Below the pieces are notes generated by a model. The model saw only the letters and a list, made by a program, of their open reading frames with translations. It was not told the DNA's origin and did no database searches. A stretch of 64,000 nucleotides of DNA from Brevundimonas sp. (lineage in GTDB: Bacteria; Pseudomonadota; Alphaproteobacteria; Caulobacterales; Caulobacteraceae). Shown here one piece after another: positions 1 to 10,561 of the stretch (position 1 is its first letter; the number at the start of each line of letters is the position of its first letter). The translations under genes were made by a program, and so were the position numbers. The stretch is taken from the NCBI RefSeq assembly GCF_004210735.1, contig NZ_SDZL01000005.1, positions 1 to 64,000 of the forward strand, in the 5' to 3' direction.

Positions 1-56
1 GTCAGCGTGCCCTCTTCCATCGTGGGGGACAGCGCCGGCATCAGAATGTCGGTCAC
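1..56 (-). CDS. pdhB: Pyruvate dehydrogenase E1 beta subunit, 5' end only
   Basis: Only the first 18 codons are in the window; the gene runs off the left edge. The reading begins GTG-ACC-GAC and gives M-TDILMPALSPTMEEGTL, the start of a lipoyl-attachment domain. Alphaproteobacterial PDH E1-beta characteristically carries such a domain at its N-terminus, so this is more likely pdhB than the E2 gene, which also starts with a lipoyl domain. The GTG lies 3 nt after the pdhA stop codon, which fits a pdhA-pdhB operon. The lysine that would be lipoylated is beyond the edge. Confidence 0.8.
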   Translation of the reverse strand, partial: MTDILMPALSPTMEEGTL

Positions 57-59
57 GGA

Positions 60-1091
60 TCAGGCCTCCACGTAGACGTCGGTGTAGAGCTCGGACGGAT
101 CGGGTTCCGGGCTCTCTTGAGCAAATTGCACGGCTTCGGCGACGATGGCCTTCACCTCGCTGTCGATGGCTTTCAACTCGTCCTCGGTCGCCTTGGCGGC
201 GGCCAGCAGGGTTTTCAGGTGATCGATGGGGTCGCGGGTCTTCTTGACCTCGTCGACCTCTTCCTTGGTCCGGTATTTGGCCGGATCGGACATGGAGTGG
301 CCGCGATAGCGATAGGTCTTCACCTCCAGGATGAAGGGGCCACCGCCTTCGCGGGCGCGTTTCACAGCGCGGGCCGTCGCGTCGCGTACGGCCAGCACGT
401 CCATGCCGTCGACCTGCTCGCCCGGAATGCCGAAGCTGGCGCCGCGCTGGTACAGTTCGGTCGTGGAGGACGAGCGTTCGATGCTCGTGCCCATGGCGTA
501 CTGGTTGTTCTCGATGATGTAGATGGCCGGCAGCTTCCACAGCTGGGCCATGTTGAAGCTCTCGTAGACCTGACCCTGGTTCGAGGCGCCGTCGCCGAAA
601 TAGACGAACGAGACGCTGTCATCGCCGCGGTATTTGCCGGCGAAGGCCAGGCCGGTGCCCAGCGCCACCTGGGCGCCGACGATGCCGTGACCGCCATAGA
701 AGCCGGTCGGCACATCGAACATGTGCATCGAGCCGCCCTTGCCCTTGGACGAGCCGCCGATGCGGCCGGTCAGCTCGGCCATCACTTCCTTAGGATCCAT
801 GCCGGCGGCCAGCATGTGGCCGTGGTCGCGGTAGCCGGTGATGATCTTGTCGTGGCCCTGCTTGACGCTCTCCTGAACGCCGACGGCCACGGCCTCCTGA
901 CCGATGTACAGGTGGCAGAAGCCGCCGATCAGGCCCATGCCATACAGCTGGCCCGCCCGCTCCTCGAAACGGCGGATCAGCACCATCTCGCGATAGAAGC
1001 GCAGCAGGTCCTCTTTCGAGGCCTGGGGCGTGTTGGGAATCCTGGTGTCGCCCGCTTTGGCGGCGGTCTTTTGAGCGGCGGCTTTCGCCAT
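60..1091 (-). CDS. pdhA: Pyruvate dehydrogenase E1 component, alpha subunit
   Basis: This is the thiamine-diphosphate E1-alpha subunit of the pyruvate dehydrogenase complex, which decarboxylates pyruvate and passes the acetyl group to lipoyl-E2. The 343-aa length is normal for the short alphaproteobacterial type. The ThDP motif is visible as GDGASNQG (about residues 166-173) running to ENNQYAMGTS, and the loop YRGHSMSDPAKYR is the region phosphorylated in mitochondrial homologues. The N-terminal ~20 residues are a low-complexity Ala/Lys stretch typical of this family. It starts with ATG and is followed after 3 nt by pdhB. Confidence 0.95.
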   Translation of the reverse strand: MAKAAAQKTAAKAGDTRIPNTPQASKEDLLRFYREMVLIRRFEERAGQLYGMGLIGGFCHLYIGQEAVAVGVQESVKQGHDKIITGYRDHGHMLAAGMDPKEVMAELTGRIGGSSKGKGGSMHMFDVPTGFYGGHGIVGAQVALGTGLAFAGKYRGDDSVSFVYFGDGASNQGQVYESFNMAQLWKLPAIYIIENNQYAMGTSIERSSSTTELYQRGASFGIPGEQVDGMDVLAVRDATARAVKRAREGGGPFILEVKTYRYRGHSMSDPAKYRTKEEVDEVKKTRDPIDHLKTLLAAAKATEDELKAIDSEVKAIVAEAVQFAQESPEPDPSELYTDVYVEA

Positions 1092-1205
1092 CCGGCATCT
1101 CCCGGCTGGTGCCCCGGTTTCAGGGCCTCTTATCGTTACGGAAAGGGGCTTTAGCAGCCTTCGTTCCCGAAACGCAAAGTCAGCAGCCGAGGCTGTAACA
1201 ATAGT

Positions 1206-1538
1206 TCAGGAGGCGGCGGGGCGATCCGTCGTGACCGCCGGGGTGTGGTCGATGCGGACCACATAGTCGCGCGGGTCGGCAAAGCCGATCACGGCGCGTG
1301 CGCGCTCTTCCAGCAGATCGCGCGACAGGCTGTTGGTGCGCAGGTAACGGACGCGGACCTCAAGGTCCCGGCGCTCTTCCAGCAGGTTGGCCAGCTGAAC
1401 CTCGCGTTTCAGCAGCAGTGCGTCCCGTTCGGCGCCGCTCAGCAGGCCGCGTTCCCCCGTCAGGGCCTGGATGCCCAGATAGGCGACCAGCAGCAACAGA
1501 AACACTGAGGGCAGATAGGGCTTCATCCGCTCGGGCAC
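1206..1538 (-). CDS. ftsB: Septum formation initiator FtsB/DivIC family
   Basis: This is a small bitopic division protein of 110 aa. One membrane segment (about residues 9-26, PSVFLLLLVAYLGIQAL) is followed by a leucine-rich coiled coil (about 37-70) and a periplasmic tail. FtsB normally forms a complex with FtsL and FtsQ at the septum. The start is taken as GTG because an AAGGAG ribosome-binding site lies 8 nt before it; an in-frame ATG four codons later is the alternative. Eno upstream and pdhA downstream is a common alphaproteobacterial arrangement. Confidence 0.85.
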   Translation of the reverse strand: MPERMKPYLPSVFLLLLVAYLGIQALTGERGLLSGAERDALLLKREVQLANLLEERRDLEVRVRYLRTNSLSRDLLEERARAVIGFADPRDYVVRIDHTPAVTTDRPAAS

Positions 1539-1632
1539 TGGGGACGCTCCTTCTGAGCGCTACGGAACACGACTGACAGATCGTGACCGAAAATGCCTAA
1601 CAAACCGTAGCTTGGCCGTAGAAGCCGAAGGA

Positions 1633-1661
1633 AAAGGGCGCCGAACCGGTCGGCGCCCTTT
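1633..1661 (-). terminator. Rho-independent terminator after eno
   Basis: A 12-bp perfect stem (AAAGGGCGCCGA / TCGGCGCCCTTT) with a 5-nt loop begins 6 nt beyond the eno stop. On the minus strand the stem ends in TTTTCC. It would separate eno transcription from ftsB. Confidence 0.75.
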
Positions 1662-1667
1662 GTTCGA

Positions 1668-3452
<1,785 letters not shown>

Positions 3453-3456
<4 letters not shown>

Positions 3457-4055
3457 CTGCAGCTCTCGACATACTGGATCGATGGGCCGCCGCCGTGGAT
3501 GGCGGTCACCTTGCCGTCCGAGCCGACTTCATAGACCAGGCCCCGCGCGGCGGCGTCGTTGACATAGGGTTCGGTGCGCGGACCGCCGCTCCACACGGCG
3601 ATGTATTCGGCCGGGGCGGATTGGTATTTGTGCGGCGACGACTGGGCCGCCGCGCCATAGGCCGCCTTCACCTCGGCCGCCGTCGCGCCCAGCTTCAGGC
3701 CCTTGTCCGTCGTGGCCGTCGCATCGCGGGTCAGGCTGATGCGGCTGACCTTGCCGTCCTCGGTCATGACCAGCACGCCCTGTGGGGCACGGGCCGGGTG
3801 GAAGACGTTGCAGCCGTTTTCATCAGTCAGGGGCCGCTCGGGCGCGCCCCAGGCCGTCGTCACTTCGGTGATGGTCTGGCCGACGCGAATCGGGCCGAAG
3901 CCTTCGGCGGTCAACGTCTCGGCCGATGCGGCCGGCGGCGGCGTGGCGGGCTGTTCGGCGACGGGTGCGGCCGGGGCCGAAGCCGGCTCTTCCGGCGCAT
4001 TGCACGCGGCCAGGGACAGGACGGCGACGGAAGCCAGGGCGGTCAGGCGAATCAT
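3453..4055 (-). CDS. Hypothetical lipoprotein
   Basis: This 200-aa protein begins with a lipoprotein signal (MIRLTALASVAVLSLAAC), so it is probably lipid-anchored in the envelope with the acylated Cys at about residue 18. A Pro/Ala-rich linker follows, then a domain containing GPIRVGQTITEVTTAWGAP and a second similar segment GLKLGATAAEVKAAYG, suggesting two related repeats. I do not recognise a specific function. The start is fixed by AAGGAG 7-8 nt upstream; the 11-codon longer ORF is unlikely. It is tail-to-tail with the VOC gene. Confidence 0.75.
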
Positions 4056-4098
4056 GCAGGCGTCTCCTTGCAAAGGTTCAGACGCCACAACGCACGAA

Positions 4099-4127
4099 AA
4101 CGGCGCGCGATGTCATCGCGCGCCGTT
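4099..4127 (-). terminator. Terminator after rpmF
   Basis: A 13-bp perfect stem AACGGCGCGCGAT / ATCGCGCGCCGTT with a 3-nt loop is followed on the minus strand by TTTTCG. It lies between rpmF and the lipoprotein gene. The A-run on its other side could also give it weak activity from the plus strand. Confidence 0.7.
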
Positions 4128-4171
4128 AAAAATCATCGCCGCCCCTCAGATGGGCGAAGCGTCAGAAAGAC

Positions 4172-4354
4172 CTAGTCTTCCTTGGGCGTCAGAACCTGAC
4201 GGCCGCGATAGGTGCCGGTCTTCAGGTCGATGTGGTGCGGGCGCTTCAGCTCGCCGGTGTCCTTGTCCTCGACATAGGCGTTGGTGCCCAGCGAGTCGTG
4301 AGCGCGGCGCATGTTGCGACGCGAGGGAGATACTTTGCGCTTCGGAACGGCCAT
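4172..4354 (-). CDS. rpmF: 50S ribosomal protein L32
   Basis: This small basic ribosomal protein of 60 aa starts at [20 protein letters not shown], the diagnostic L32 N-terminus, and continues with the alphaproteobacterial form [23 protein letters not shown]. The zinc-binding cysteines found in some L32 proteins are absent, as is usual in alphaproteobacteria. The ORF track includes a 39-codon spurious upstream extension. It is not linked to plsX here, unlike in many bacteria. Confidence 0.95.
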   Translation of the reverse strand: MAVPKRKVSPSRRNMRRAHDSLGTNAYVEDKDTGELKRPHHIDLKTGTYRGRQVLTPKED

Positions 4355-4405
4355 GTCCGTCTCAATCTCTAAGTCGGTGCGCCGTGAAGACGCGAAAACA
4401 ACAGC

Positions 4406-4429
4406 GGCGGCCCCTCGATGAGAGCCGCC
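4406..4429 (-). terminator. Probable terminator between the GNAT gene and rpmF
   Basis: GGCGGC / GCCGCC with an inner CTC/GAG pairing forms a hairpin, followed on the minus strand by TGTTGTTTTCG. It lies 39 nt beyond the acetyltransferase stop. The U-tract is imperfect, so this is moderate evidence. Confidence 0.45.
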
Positions 4430-4467
4430 ACGCGAGCGCGGGCTTATGCCGGAAACCGGTCCGCAGT

Positions 4468-4986
4468 TCAAGCCCGTCGGCGCGCAATCCGGTCTTCGCG
4501 CGACAGAGCGTAGAAAACGCTGTCCTTCCAGACGCCGCCGACATTGTAGGTGCGTGCCTCGAACCCCGTCCGCACGAAGCCCAACCCCTCAAGCAGCCGG
4601 ATCGAGGCTGTATTCCCCGGATCGACGTCGCCACGCAACGAATCGTGGTCGTCGCCGGCGAAGACATGGTCGATGGCCGCGCTGACCGCTTCGCGCGCCA
4701 GGCCCAGCCCCCAGTGATCGGGGTGCAGGATATAGCCGACCCACGGCAGGGCGAAGAAGCCCGCCTTGCCGATCACCTGGCCCTGACGCTCTATAATGAA
4801 GTCCGGATTGTCCGATCCCATGGCGATCATGGCGGCCAGCCAGGTCGAGGTCTGCTCCAGCGACGCATGCGGCGGCGTGGACCAGAAGGTCATCGCGCGC
4901 GGATCGGACAGGATGGCGTGCAGCGGCGCCAGATCATCGTCCCGCGCCGGACGCAGCGTCAGCCGTGGAGTAGTGATCGCGACCAT
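4468..4986 (-). CDS. GNAT-family N-acetyltransferase (RimJ/RimL-like)
   Basis: This 172-aa single GNAT domain starts [21 protein letters not shown] and contains the acetyl-CoA binding strand-loop ([17 protein letters not shown], about residues 86-102) and the [18 protein letters not shown] motif. These are typical of the group that acetylates ribosomal-protein N-termini or small amines. The actual substrate is unknown. Its ATG overlaps the stop of the upstream FAD oxidoreductase by one base (TGATG), so the two are probably co-translated. Confidence 0.85.
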   Translation of the reverse strand: MVAITTPRLTLRPARDDDLAPLHAILSDPRAMTFWSTPPHASLEQTSTWLAAMIAMGSDNPDFIIERQGQVIGKAGFFALPWVGYILHPDHWGLGLAREAVSAAIDHVFAGDDHDSLRGDVDPGNTASIRLLEGLGFVRTGFEARTYNVGGVWKDSVFYALSREDRIARRRA

Positions 4987-6098
4987 CAGGTCAGCCGCTC
5001 TGCCACCGCTTCGCCGATGGCCAGGGAACTGGTCAGGCCGGGGCTTTCGATTCCGAACAGGGCCATCAGGCCATCAAGGCCATGTGTCTCGCGATCATCC
5101 AGTTGGAAGTCCGGCTGCGGTTCGCCCGGCCCATGCAGCTTGGGCCGGATGCCGGCGTAGTCGGGCGTCAGGGCGCCGTCCGGCAGGCCCGGCCAGAAGC
5201 GTCGGATATAGGTCTCGAACTCGGCCGCCTTGGCCGGATCGACCGAATAATCCTCGGTCTCGATATAGACAAGATCGGGTCCGAACACCGCCTGCCCGCC
5301 CAGGTCCTTGCGATAATGGGTGCCCAGCGCGCCGGGTATGGGCGGCGGATAGATCAGGCGGTCGAACGGCGCCTTGCCCGTCAGGCGGAAATAGACGCCC
5401 TTGCCCAGATGCCGCACGGGGATCAGGTTGGCCGGATAGCCGTCGATCCGCGCGGCGGCGTCCTGCGCCGAAAGGCCCGGCGCGGTCACCAGCAGGCGAC
5501 TGGTCAGGGTCATCGCCCCCTCCCCGCCCACGCGGATGGAGAAGCCGCCATCCGGCAGCGACGCGGCCCCCTCGAACGGCGCTGAGGTGACGACCGTGCC
5601 GCCCCCGTCCTCGATCTCGCCCTGCAGGGCCAGCATATAGCCGTGGCTGTCGAACACGCCGCTCTCGGGCGACAGGATGGCCGCATGGGCGTTCAGTTCC
5701 GGCTCCAGCGCCCGCGCCTGCGCCCCGGTCAGATGCTCCAGCCCCTCGACGTCATTGGCCAGCCCTTGCTGGAAGATGGCTTCGATCCGTTCGACCTCCG
5801 AGTCCCGGGTCGCCACGACCAGCTTGCCGCATTTCCAATGATCGACCTTGTGGCTGGTCAGGAAGTCATAAAGCGCGCGCCGTCCCTCGACGCAAAACCG
5901 GGCCTTCAGCGATCCGGTTGGATAGTACAGCCCGCCGTGGATGACCTCGCTGTTGCGCGAAGAGACGCCCTGGCCGATGGCCGCTTCCTTCTCCAGCACC
6001 AGCACCGTCAGGCCGCGTCGCGCCAGCGCCCGTCCGCAGGCCAGACCCACGGCGCCCGCGCCCACGACCGTCGCATCGAAGTCGAAGGGCGCGCCCAT
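4986..6098 (-). CDS. lhgO: FAD-dependent oxidoreductase, L-2-hydroxyglutarate oxidase/dehydrogenase family
   Basis: This 370-aa flavoprotein of the DAO superfamily has the dinucleotide-binding motif VVGAGAVGLACGRAL (about residues 10-25) and the segment SSRNSEVIHGGLYYPTGSLKARFC, characteristic of the L2HGDH/LhgO group. That group oxidises L-2-hydroxyglutarate to 2-oxoglutarate. The C-terminal GIESPGLTSSLAIG is the usual FAD-contacting end. The exact substrate is inferred; related family members act on other 2-hydroxyacids. It lies 3 nt after ratA in a minus-strand run beginning at lipA. Confidence 0.75.
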   Translation of the reverse strand: MGAPFDFDATVVGAGAVGLACGRALARRGLTVLVLEKEAAIGQGVSSRNSEVIHGGLYYPTGSLKARFCVEGRRALYDFLTSHKVDHWKCGKLVVATRDSEVERIEAIFQQGLANDVEGLEHLTGAQARALEPELNAHAAILSPESGVFDSHGYMLALQGEIEDGGGTVVTSAPFEGAASLPDGGFSIRVGGEGAMTLTSRLLVTAPGLSAQDAAARIDGYPANLIPVRHLGKGVYFRLTGKAPFDRLIYPPPIPGALGTHYRKDLGGQAVFGPDLVYIETEDYSVDPAKAAEFETYIRRFWPGLPDGALTPDYAGIRPKLHGPGEPQPDFQLDDRETHGLDGLMALFGIESPGLTSSLAIGEAVAERLT

Positions 6099-6101
6099 CG
6101 G

Positions 6102-6554
6102 CTATCTCCGTCCGTAGAGCCCTTCGGCCCGGGTCTCGAAACAGTGGATCAGTGCCCGCACTGCTCGGTCGAAATTGGCGTGCAGCATGGCGTCCAGCAT
6201 GCGCGACTTGAAGGCGAAGTCGATGAAGAATTCCAGCCGTGTGCCGCCCGGATCGGGATGGAACTCCCACCGGTTCTTCAGGTGTTTGAACGGCCCCCGG
6301 ATCAGCCCGACCTCGACCGTCGGCGCATTGCGGTCATGCCGCACCCAGGTCGAGAACCGCTCGTTCAGGAAGGCGAAGCCGACCCCCGCCTCGGCGTCCA
6401 GCATGGTTACGCCCGGCGCTTCCTCGCGCTCGTTCCAGGCGCGCATGGAGGTGATCCACGGCACGAACAGCGGATAGTCCCGCACGTTCGCCACCATGTC
6501 GGCCAGTTGTTCGGGCGCGTAAGGCAGGACGCGCGTCAGGCGATGGACGGCCAA
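6102..6554 (-). CDS. ratA: RatA/COQ10-like START-domain protein
   Basis: This 150-aa protein of the polyketide cyclase/START fold begins HRLTRVLPYAPEQLADMVANVRDYPLFVPW, the signature of the COQ10/RatA group. Members bind ubiquinone or related lipids; the E. coli RatA name comes from a reported effect on ribosome subunit association. In alphaproteobacteria this gene is very often beside lipA, as here (4 nt after the lipA stop), so a coenzyme-Q chaperone role is plausible. The start codon is TTG; no closer ATG is available and no strong ribosome-binding site is seen. Confidence 0.8.
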   Translation of the reverse strand: MAVHRLTRVLPYAPEQLADMVANVRDYPLFVPWITSMRAWNEREEAPGVTMLDAEAGVGFAFLNERFSTWVRHDRNAPTVEVGLIRGPFKHLKNRWEFHPDPGGTRLEFFIDFAFKSRMLDAMLHANFDRAVRALIHCFETRAEGLYGRR

Positions 6555-6558
6555 GGGA

Positions 6559-7527
6559 TCAGCGGCCGCCGCGGGTCTGGGCCTCGCGCGCCGCCTTCAG
6601 CCGGGCGAAGTCGTCGCCGGCGTGGTGCGAACTGCGGGTCAGCGGCGACGACGAGACCATCAGGAAGCCCTTGGCCCGGGCGATCGCCTCATAGGCCTTG
6701 AACTCTTCCGGCGTCACGAACCGGTCGATGGCCGCGTGCTTGCGCGTCGGCTGCAGATACTGGCCGATGGTGATGAAGTCGACGTCGGCGGACCGCATGT
6801 CGTCCATCACCTGCATGACCTCTTCCTTGGTCTCGCCCAGGCCGACCATGATGCCGGACTTGGTGAACTGGTTCGGATCGCGCTCCTTGACCATCTGCAA
6901 CAGGCGCAGGGAATGGAAGTAGCGGGCGCCCGGCCGGATCTTCAGATACAGCCGCGGCACGGTCTCCAGGTTGTGGTTGAACACATCCGGGGTCGCATCG
7001 ATCATGACCTCGGCCGCGCCGTCCTTGCGCAGGAAGTCGGGCGTCAGGATCTCGATCGTCGTGTTCGGCGCCTGCAGGCGGATCTGGCGCACCACCTCGG
7101 CGAAGTGGGCGGCGCCGCCGTCCGACACGTCATCGCGGTCCACGCTGGTGATGACGACGTGGTTGAGGCCCATCTGCTGGACCGCCAGACCGACCTTGCC
7201 CGGCTCCTCCGGATCCAACGGTTGCGGCAGGCCGGTCTTGACGTTGCAGAAGGCGCAGGCCCGCGTGCAGGTGTCGCCCATAATCATCAGGGTGGCGTGC
7301 TTCTGGCTCCAGCACTCGCCGATGTTCGGGCAGGCCGCCTCTTCGCAGACCGTCACCAGCCCCTTGGAGCGGACGATGTCTTTCGTGGCGTTGTACTGGC
7401 CCGAGCCGGGCGCCTTGACGCGCAACCAGTCAGGCTTCTTCAGCACCACCGATTCCGGGCGGTTCTGCTTTTCCGGGTGACGAAGTTCGGAGGGTTTCTT
7501 CGTCAGGGTATCGATCAGTGTGACCAT
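6559..7527 (-). CDS. lipA: Lipoyl synthase
   Basis: This radical-SAM enzyme inserts two sulfurs into octanoyl groups on E2 and GcvH proteins. It is 322 aa, the normal length. The auxiliary 4Fe-4S cluster motif is [12 protein letters not shown] (about residues 61-72) and the radical-SAM motif is CTRACAFC (about 87-94). The C-terminal [10 protein letters not shown] contains the conserved serine that ligates the auxiliary cluster. It starts with ATG and leads the run lipA-ratA-lhgO-GNAT. Functionally it links to the pdhA/pdhB genes at the left edge. Confidence 0.97.
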   Translation of the reverse strand: MVTLIDTLTKKPSELRHPEKQNRPESVVLKKPDWLRVKAPGSGQYNATKDIVRSKGLVTVCEEAACPNIGECWSQKHATLMIMGDTCTRACAFCNVKTGLPQPLDPEEPGKVGLAVQQMGLNHVVITSVDRDDVSDGGAAHFAEVVRQIRLQAPNTTIEILTPDFLRKDGAAEVMIDATPDVFNHNLETVPRLYLKIRPGARYFHSLRLLQMVKERDPNQFTKSGIMVGLGETKEEVMQVMDDMRSADVDFITIGQYLQPTRKHAAIDRFVTPEEFKAYEAIARAKGFLMVSSSPLTRSSHHAGDDFARLKAAREAQTRGGR

Positions 7528-7729
7528 GCCAGACGTCGGGCTTTCGTTCGGAAGGCGGGCGTACAGAAGGCGGTATGTCGGCTTTCCACTTCACAATGGC
7601 AACCCACGGAACGGTTTCAGTGTAACCTCACGCCGGGTAACACACCTTTTCATTCGAGCGGGACATCTCTAGTTTCCGGCCTCTTGTTAACCGAGAGGGC
7701 CGCTTGAAGCCCTCCGAAGGAGGATGCGC

Positions 7730-9286
7730 TTGCGGCCTGATCTCGATCCCTCGGCGTATGAGGAAAACCTCATCAACGCCCTGATCACGGCGCGCGACCG
7801 TTACGGCGACAAGGAGATCCTTGAAGACCAGGATCGCCATCCCCTTACCTATACCGGTCTGATCCGCGCCGCCTTTGTGCTGGGTCGCAAGGTCGCGGCC
7901 ATGACCGATCCGGGCGAGCGTGTGGGTGTCCTGCTGCCGTCAAGCGCCGGGGTGGTGGTCACCTTCTTCGGCCTGCACGCCCACGGCCGTGTCCCGGTGA
8001 TGCTGAACTTCACCTCGGGCGAGGCGAACCTGAAGGCGGCGCTGAAGACGGCAGGGGTCAAGCGCATCCTGTCGGCCAAACGGTTCGTCACCCAGGCCAA
8101 GCTGGACGACCTGGTGGCGTCCCTGGGTCAGGTGGCCGAGATTATCTGGCTGGACGACGTGCGGGCCACTATTGGCTTTGCGGACAAGCTATATGGACTG
8201 GCGGCCGGCATGGTTCCGCGCCGGTTCGCAGCGAAAACCGACCCCGGCGCGCCGGGCGTGGTCCTGTTCACTTCGGGCAGCTTTGGCGCACCCAAGGGCG
8301 TGGTGCTGAGCCAGCGCAATCTGGTCGCCAACGCGCGTCAGGTGGCGGCGCACATCGACCTTGATCCCGACTGGGTCATGTTCAACCCTCTCCCGACCTT
8401 CCACTGTTTCGGCCTGACGGGCGGGGTCATCCTGCCGCTGCTGCAGGGGTTGAAGGCGTTCCAGTATCCCTCGCCGCTGCATGCCAAGCAGATCACCGAC
8501 CTGTTGCCGCAGGTGAAGGCGTCGATCCTGTTTGCGACCGACACCTTCCTGAACCAGTACGCCCGCGTTGCCGAACCGGGCGATTTCGCCACGCTGCAAT
8601 TCGCCGTCGCCGGCGCCGAGAAGGTGCGGGAAGAAACCCGCAACCTGTTCAACACCAAATTCGGCGGCGTCCAACTACTGGAAGGCTATGGCGCGACCGA
8701 GGCGGCGCCTGTGGTTGCGGTGAACCATCCCGGCCGCAACCGCCCCGGCACCGTGGGGCAGATACTGCCCGGCATGGAGTTCCGCGTCGAAGAGGTCCCC
8801 GGCATCGACGGCGGCGGCCGCCTGTTCCTGCGTGGGCCGAACGTCATGGAAGGCTATGTCTCGGCCGACGATCCGCTGAAGATCGATCCACTGGAGAATG
8901 GCTGGCACGACACCGGCGACATCGTCGATATCGACGACGAGGGTTACATCACCATCCTGGGACGGGTGAAGCGCTTCGCCAAGATTGCGGGCGAGATGGT
9001 GTCTCTGACCGCGGTCGAGGGCATGGCCAGCGCGGTCTGGCCCGACGGTCACCACGCCGTGGTCTCGATCCCCGACAGCAAGAAGGGTGAACGGCTGGTC
9101 CTGATCACCGACAAGCAGACAGCCGAGGCCGCGCGCCTGTCGGAATGGGCGCGTGACAATGGCGCGCCCGAACTGGCCGTCCCCAAAAGGATCATGAAGG
9201 TCGGCGTCATTCCTGTGCTGGGCACCGGCAAGACCGACTATGTAACCCTTCAGAAGATGGTCGAGCAGGAACAACGCGCCGCCTGA
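7730..9286 (+). CDS. AMP-forming acyl-CoA/acyl-ACP synthetase, Aas C-terminal type
   Basis: This ~518-aa adenylate-forming enzyme resembles the acyl-ACP synthetase half of E. coli Aas. It shows FHCFGLTGG, FATDTFLNQYARVA, LLEGYGATEAAPVVAVN, GWHDTGDIVDIDDEGYITILGR and the lysine motif GTGKTDYVTL. There is no acyltransferase half. The P-loop reads TSGSFGAPKGV, with Phe where most family members have Ser, Thr or Glu. AAGGAGG abuts the track's ATG at 7724 with no spacer but is 6 nt from the in-frame TTG at 7730, so TTG is preferred. It probably re-activates free fatty acids. Confidence 0.8.
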   Translation: MRPDLDPSAYEENLINALITARDRYGDKEILEDQDRHPLTYTGLIRAAFVLGRKVAAMTDPGERVGVLLPSSAGVVVTFFGLHAHGRVPVMLNFTSGEANLKAALKTAGVKRILSAKRFVTQAKLDDLVASLGQVAEIIWLDDVRATIGFADKLYGLAAGMVPRRFAAKTDPGAPGVVLFTSGSFGAPKGVVLSQRNLVANARQVAAHIDLDPDWVMFNPLPTFHCFGLTGGVILPLLQGLKAFQYPSPLHAKQITDLLPQVKASILFATDTFLNQYARVAEPGDFATLQFAVAGAEKVREETRNLFNTKFGGVQLLEGYGATEAAPVVAVNHPGRNRPGTVGQILPGMEFRVEEVPGIDGGGRLFLRGPNVMEGYVSADDPLKIDPLENGWHDTGDIVDIDDEGYITILGRVKRFAKIAGEMVSLTAVEGMASAVWPDGHHAVVSIPDSKKGERLVLITDKQTAEAARLSEWARDNGAPELAVPKRIMKVGVIPVLGTGKTDYVTLQKMVEQEQRAA

Positions 9287-9382
9287 TCCCGCTTGCAGGA
9301 CCGGCTATCGCCTATAGTCTCGCTTGGTCGCCGACAGAGAGACGGTCCCCACGGCCGCCACGGCGCACGGAGGGAATACGAC

Positions 9383-9778
9383 ATGGCTGCCTTATCGGCC
9401 TGGGCGCCCCGCGTCCTCAGCGTCCTGCGTATCGTTTCGGGGCTGCTGCTGCTTCAGCACGGCACGCAAAAGGTTCTAGGCTTTCCACCCGGCGGCCAAG
9501 GCGGCGGCGTCGATCTGTCGACCGTGGCAGGTTGGTCCGGTCCTATTGAGTTGGTCGGTGGCGTGCTGATGGTTGTCGGCCTGTTCAGTCGCCCGACCGC
9601 CTTCATCCTGTCCGGCTTTATGGCGGTGGCCTACTGGATGGTTCACGCGCCTCAGAGCCCCTACCCCATCGTCAATGGCGGTGAGTTGGCGGCGCTGTAT
9701 TGCTTCACCTTCCTGTATTTGTTCTTCGCCGGTCCCGGCCCGTGGTCGCTGGATGCGGTGGTGCGCCGCAAGCGCTGA
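9383..9778 (+). CDS. DoxX family membrane protein
   Basis: This 131-aa protein has about four membrane segments and the DoxX-type start RVLSVLRIVSGLLLLQHGTQKVLGFPPGG, where the HG-x-x-K motif is conserved. The function is unsettled across the family; members are linked to quinone or thiosulfate redox and to envelope stress. GGAGGG lies 8 nt before the chosen ATG; the track's 30-codon extension is rejected. It is 96 nt downstream of the synthetase on the same strand and may be in the same transcript. Confidence 0.8.
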   Translation: MAALSAWAPRVLSVLRIVSGLLLLQHGTQKVLGFPPGGQGGGVDLSTVAGWSGPIELVGGVLMVVGLFSRPTAFILSGFMAVAYWMVHAPQSPYPIVNGGELAALYCFTFLYLFFAGPGPWSLDAVVRRKR

Positions 9779-9797
9779 GGCCCGATGCGCGCCCGGG

Positions 9798-10556
9798 TCA
9801 GCCGATCCGGGCGCCCGTCATCGAGATCGAGCCGCCCTCTATGACGTCGTTGAAGAAGCTCACCGCCTCGCCCGGCCGCTGCTGGGCGGCGACATAGAGC
9901 AGCGGCAGATAATGTTCGTCGGTCGGCACGCTCAACTGCGCCTGCTCGGCCAGATGCACCCAGTCGACCAGGGCGTCGTGGTCGCCCGTCGTCAGGGCGT
10001 GTTTCACCGCCTCGTTGAAGCTGACGGCCCAGTCATAAGGCTCAGCCCCGTCCATTCGTTTCCACGTCCGCAGATTGTGGACGAAGTCGCCGGACCCCGC
10101 GATCACCACGCCCTCGTCCCGCAGCGAGTTCAGCCGTTTCGCCAGCTCATAGTGGCCGCGCGCATCCAGCGTCCGGTCCAGCGACAGTTGCACGACCGGC
10201 ACGTCCGCCTCGGGCCACACATGAGCCAGTACGGACCATGTCCCGTGGTCCAGACCCCATTGCGTGGTCTCCGCCGCCCCCGTCAGATCGGCGACGCGCG
10301 CCGCCAGGGCGGGCGAACCCGGCGCCGGATAATGCATCGCGTGCAGTTCGGCCGGGAAGCCGCCGAAGTCGTGGATCGTCTCCGGCCGCTCCTGCGCCGT
10401 CACGCCCAACCCGCGCGTTTCCCAGTGAGCCGAGACCATCAGCACGCCCTTCGGCTTGCCGATCTCTGCGCCCAGCGCGCGCCACGCGTCGGCATAGGTC
10501 CCGCCCAGAGCGTTCATGGGCGAGCCGTGGCCGAAGAAAATTGCGGGTTGGATCAT
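9798..10556 (-). CDS. ygiD: Extradiol ring-cleavage dioxygenase, LigB/DODA (YgiD) type
   Basis: This 252-aa single-domain LigB-fold enzyme has likely metal ligands at FFGHGSPMNALGG (His about residue 9) and SAHWETRG (His about 43), plus IAGSGDFVHNLR near residue 150, all typical of the 4,5-DOPA dioxygenase/YgiD group. Such enzymes open catechol rings, using Zn or Fe(II). The physiological substrate here is unknown. It shares a strand with wrbA, which ends 5 nt upstream of its start, so the two are probably one operon. Confidence 0.85.
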   Translation of the reverse strand: MIQPAIFFGHGSPMNALGGTYADAWRALGAEIGKPKGVLMVSAHWETRGLGVTAQERPETIHDFGGFPAELHAMHYPAPGSPALAARVADLTGAAETTQWGLDHGTWSVLAHVWPEADVPVVQLSLDRTLDARGHYELAKRLNSLRDEGVVIAGSGDFVHNLRTWKRMDGAEPYDWAVSFNEAVKHALTTGDHDALVDWVHLAEQAQLSVPTDEHYLPLLYVAAQQRPGEAVSFFNDVIEGGSISMTGARIG

Positions 10557-10561
10557 GGCGA

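Noticed and set aside
4986-6098. Calling the FAD enzyme a glycerol-3-phosphate dehydrogenase
   Set aside because: The segment SSRNSEVIHGGLYYP and the length of 370 aa fit the L-2-hydroxyglutarate oxidase group much better.
7528-7723. Possible operator in the lipA / ligase divergent region
   Set aside because: I found no clear inverted or direct repeat; only the ribosome-binding site of the ligase stands out.
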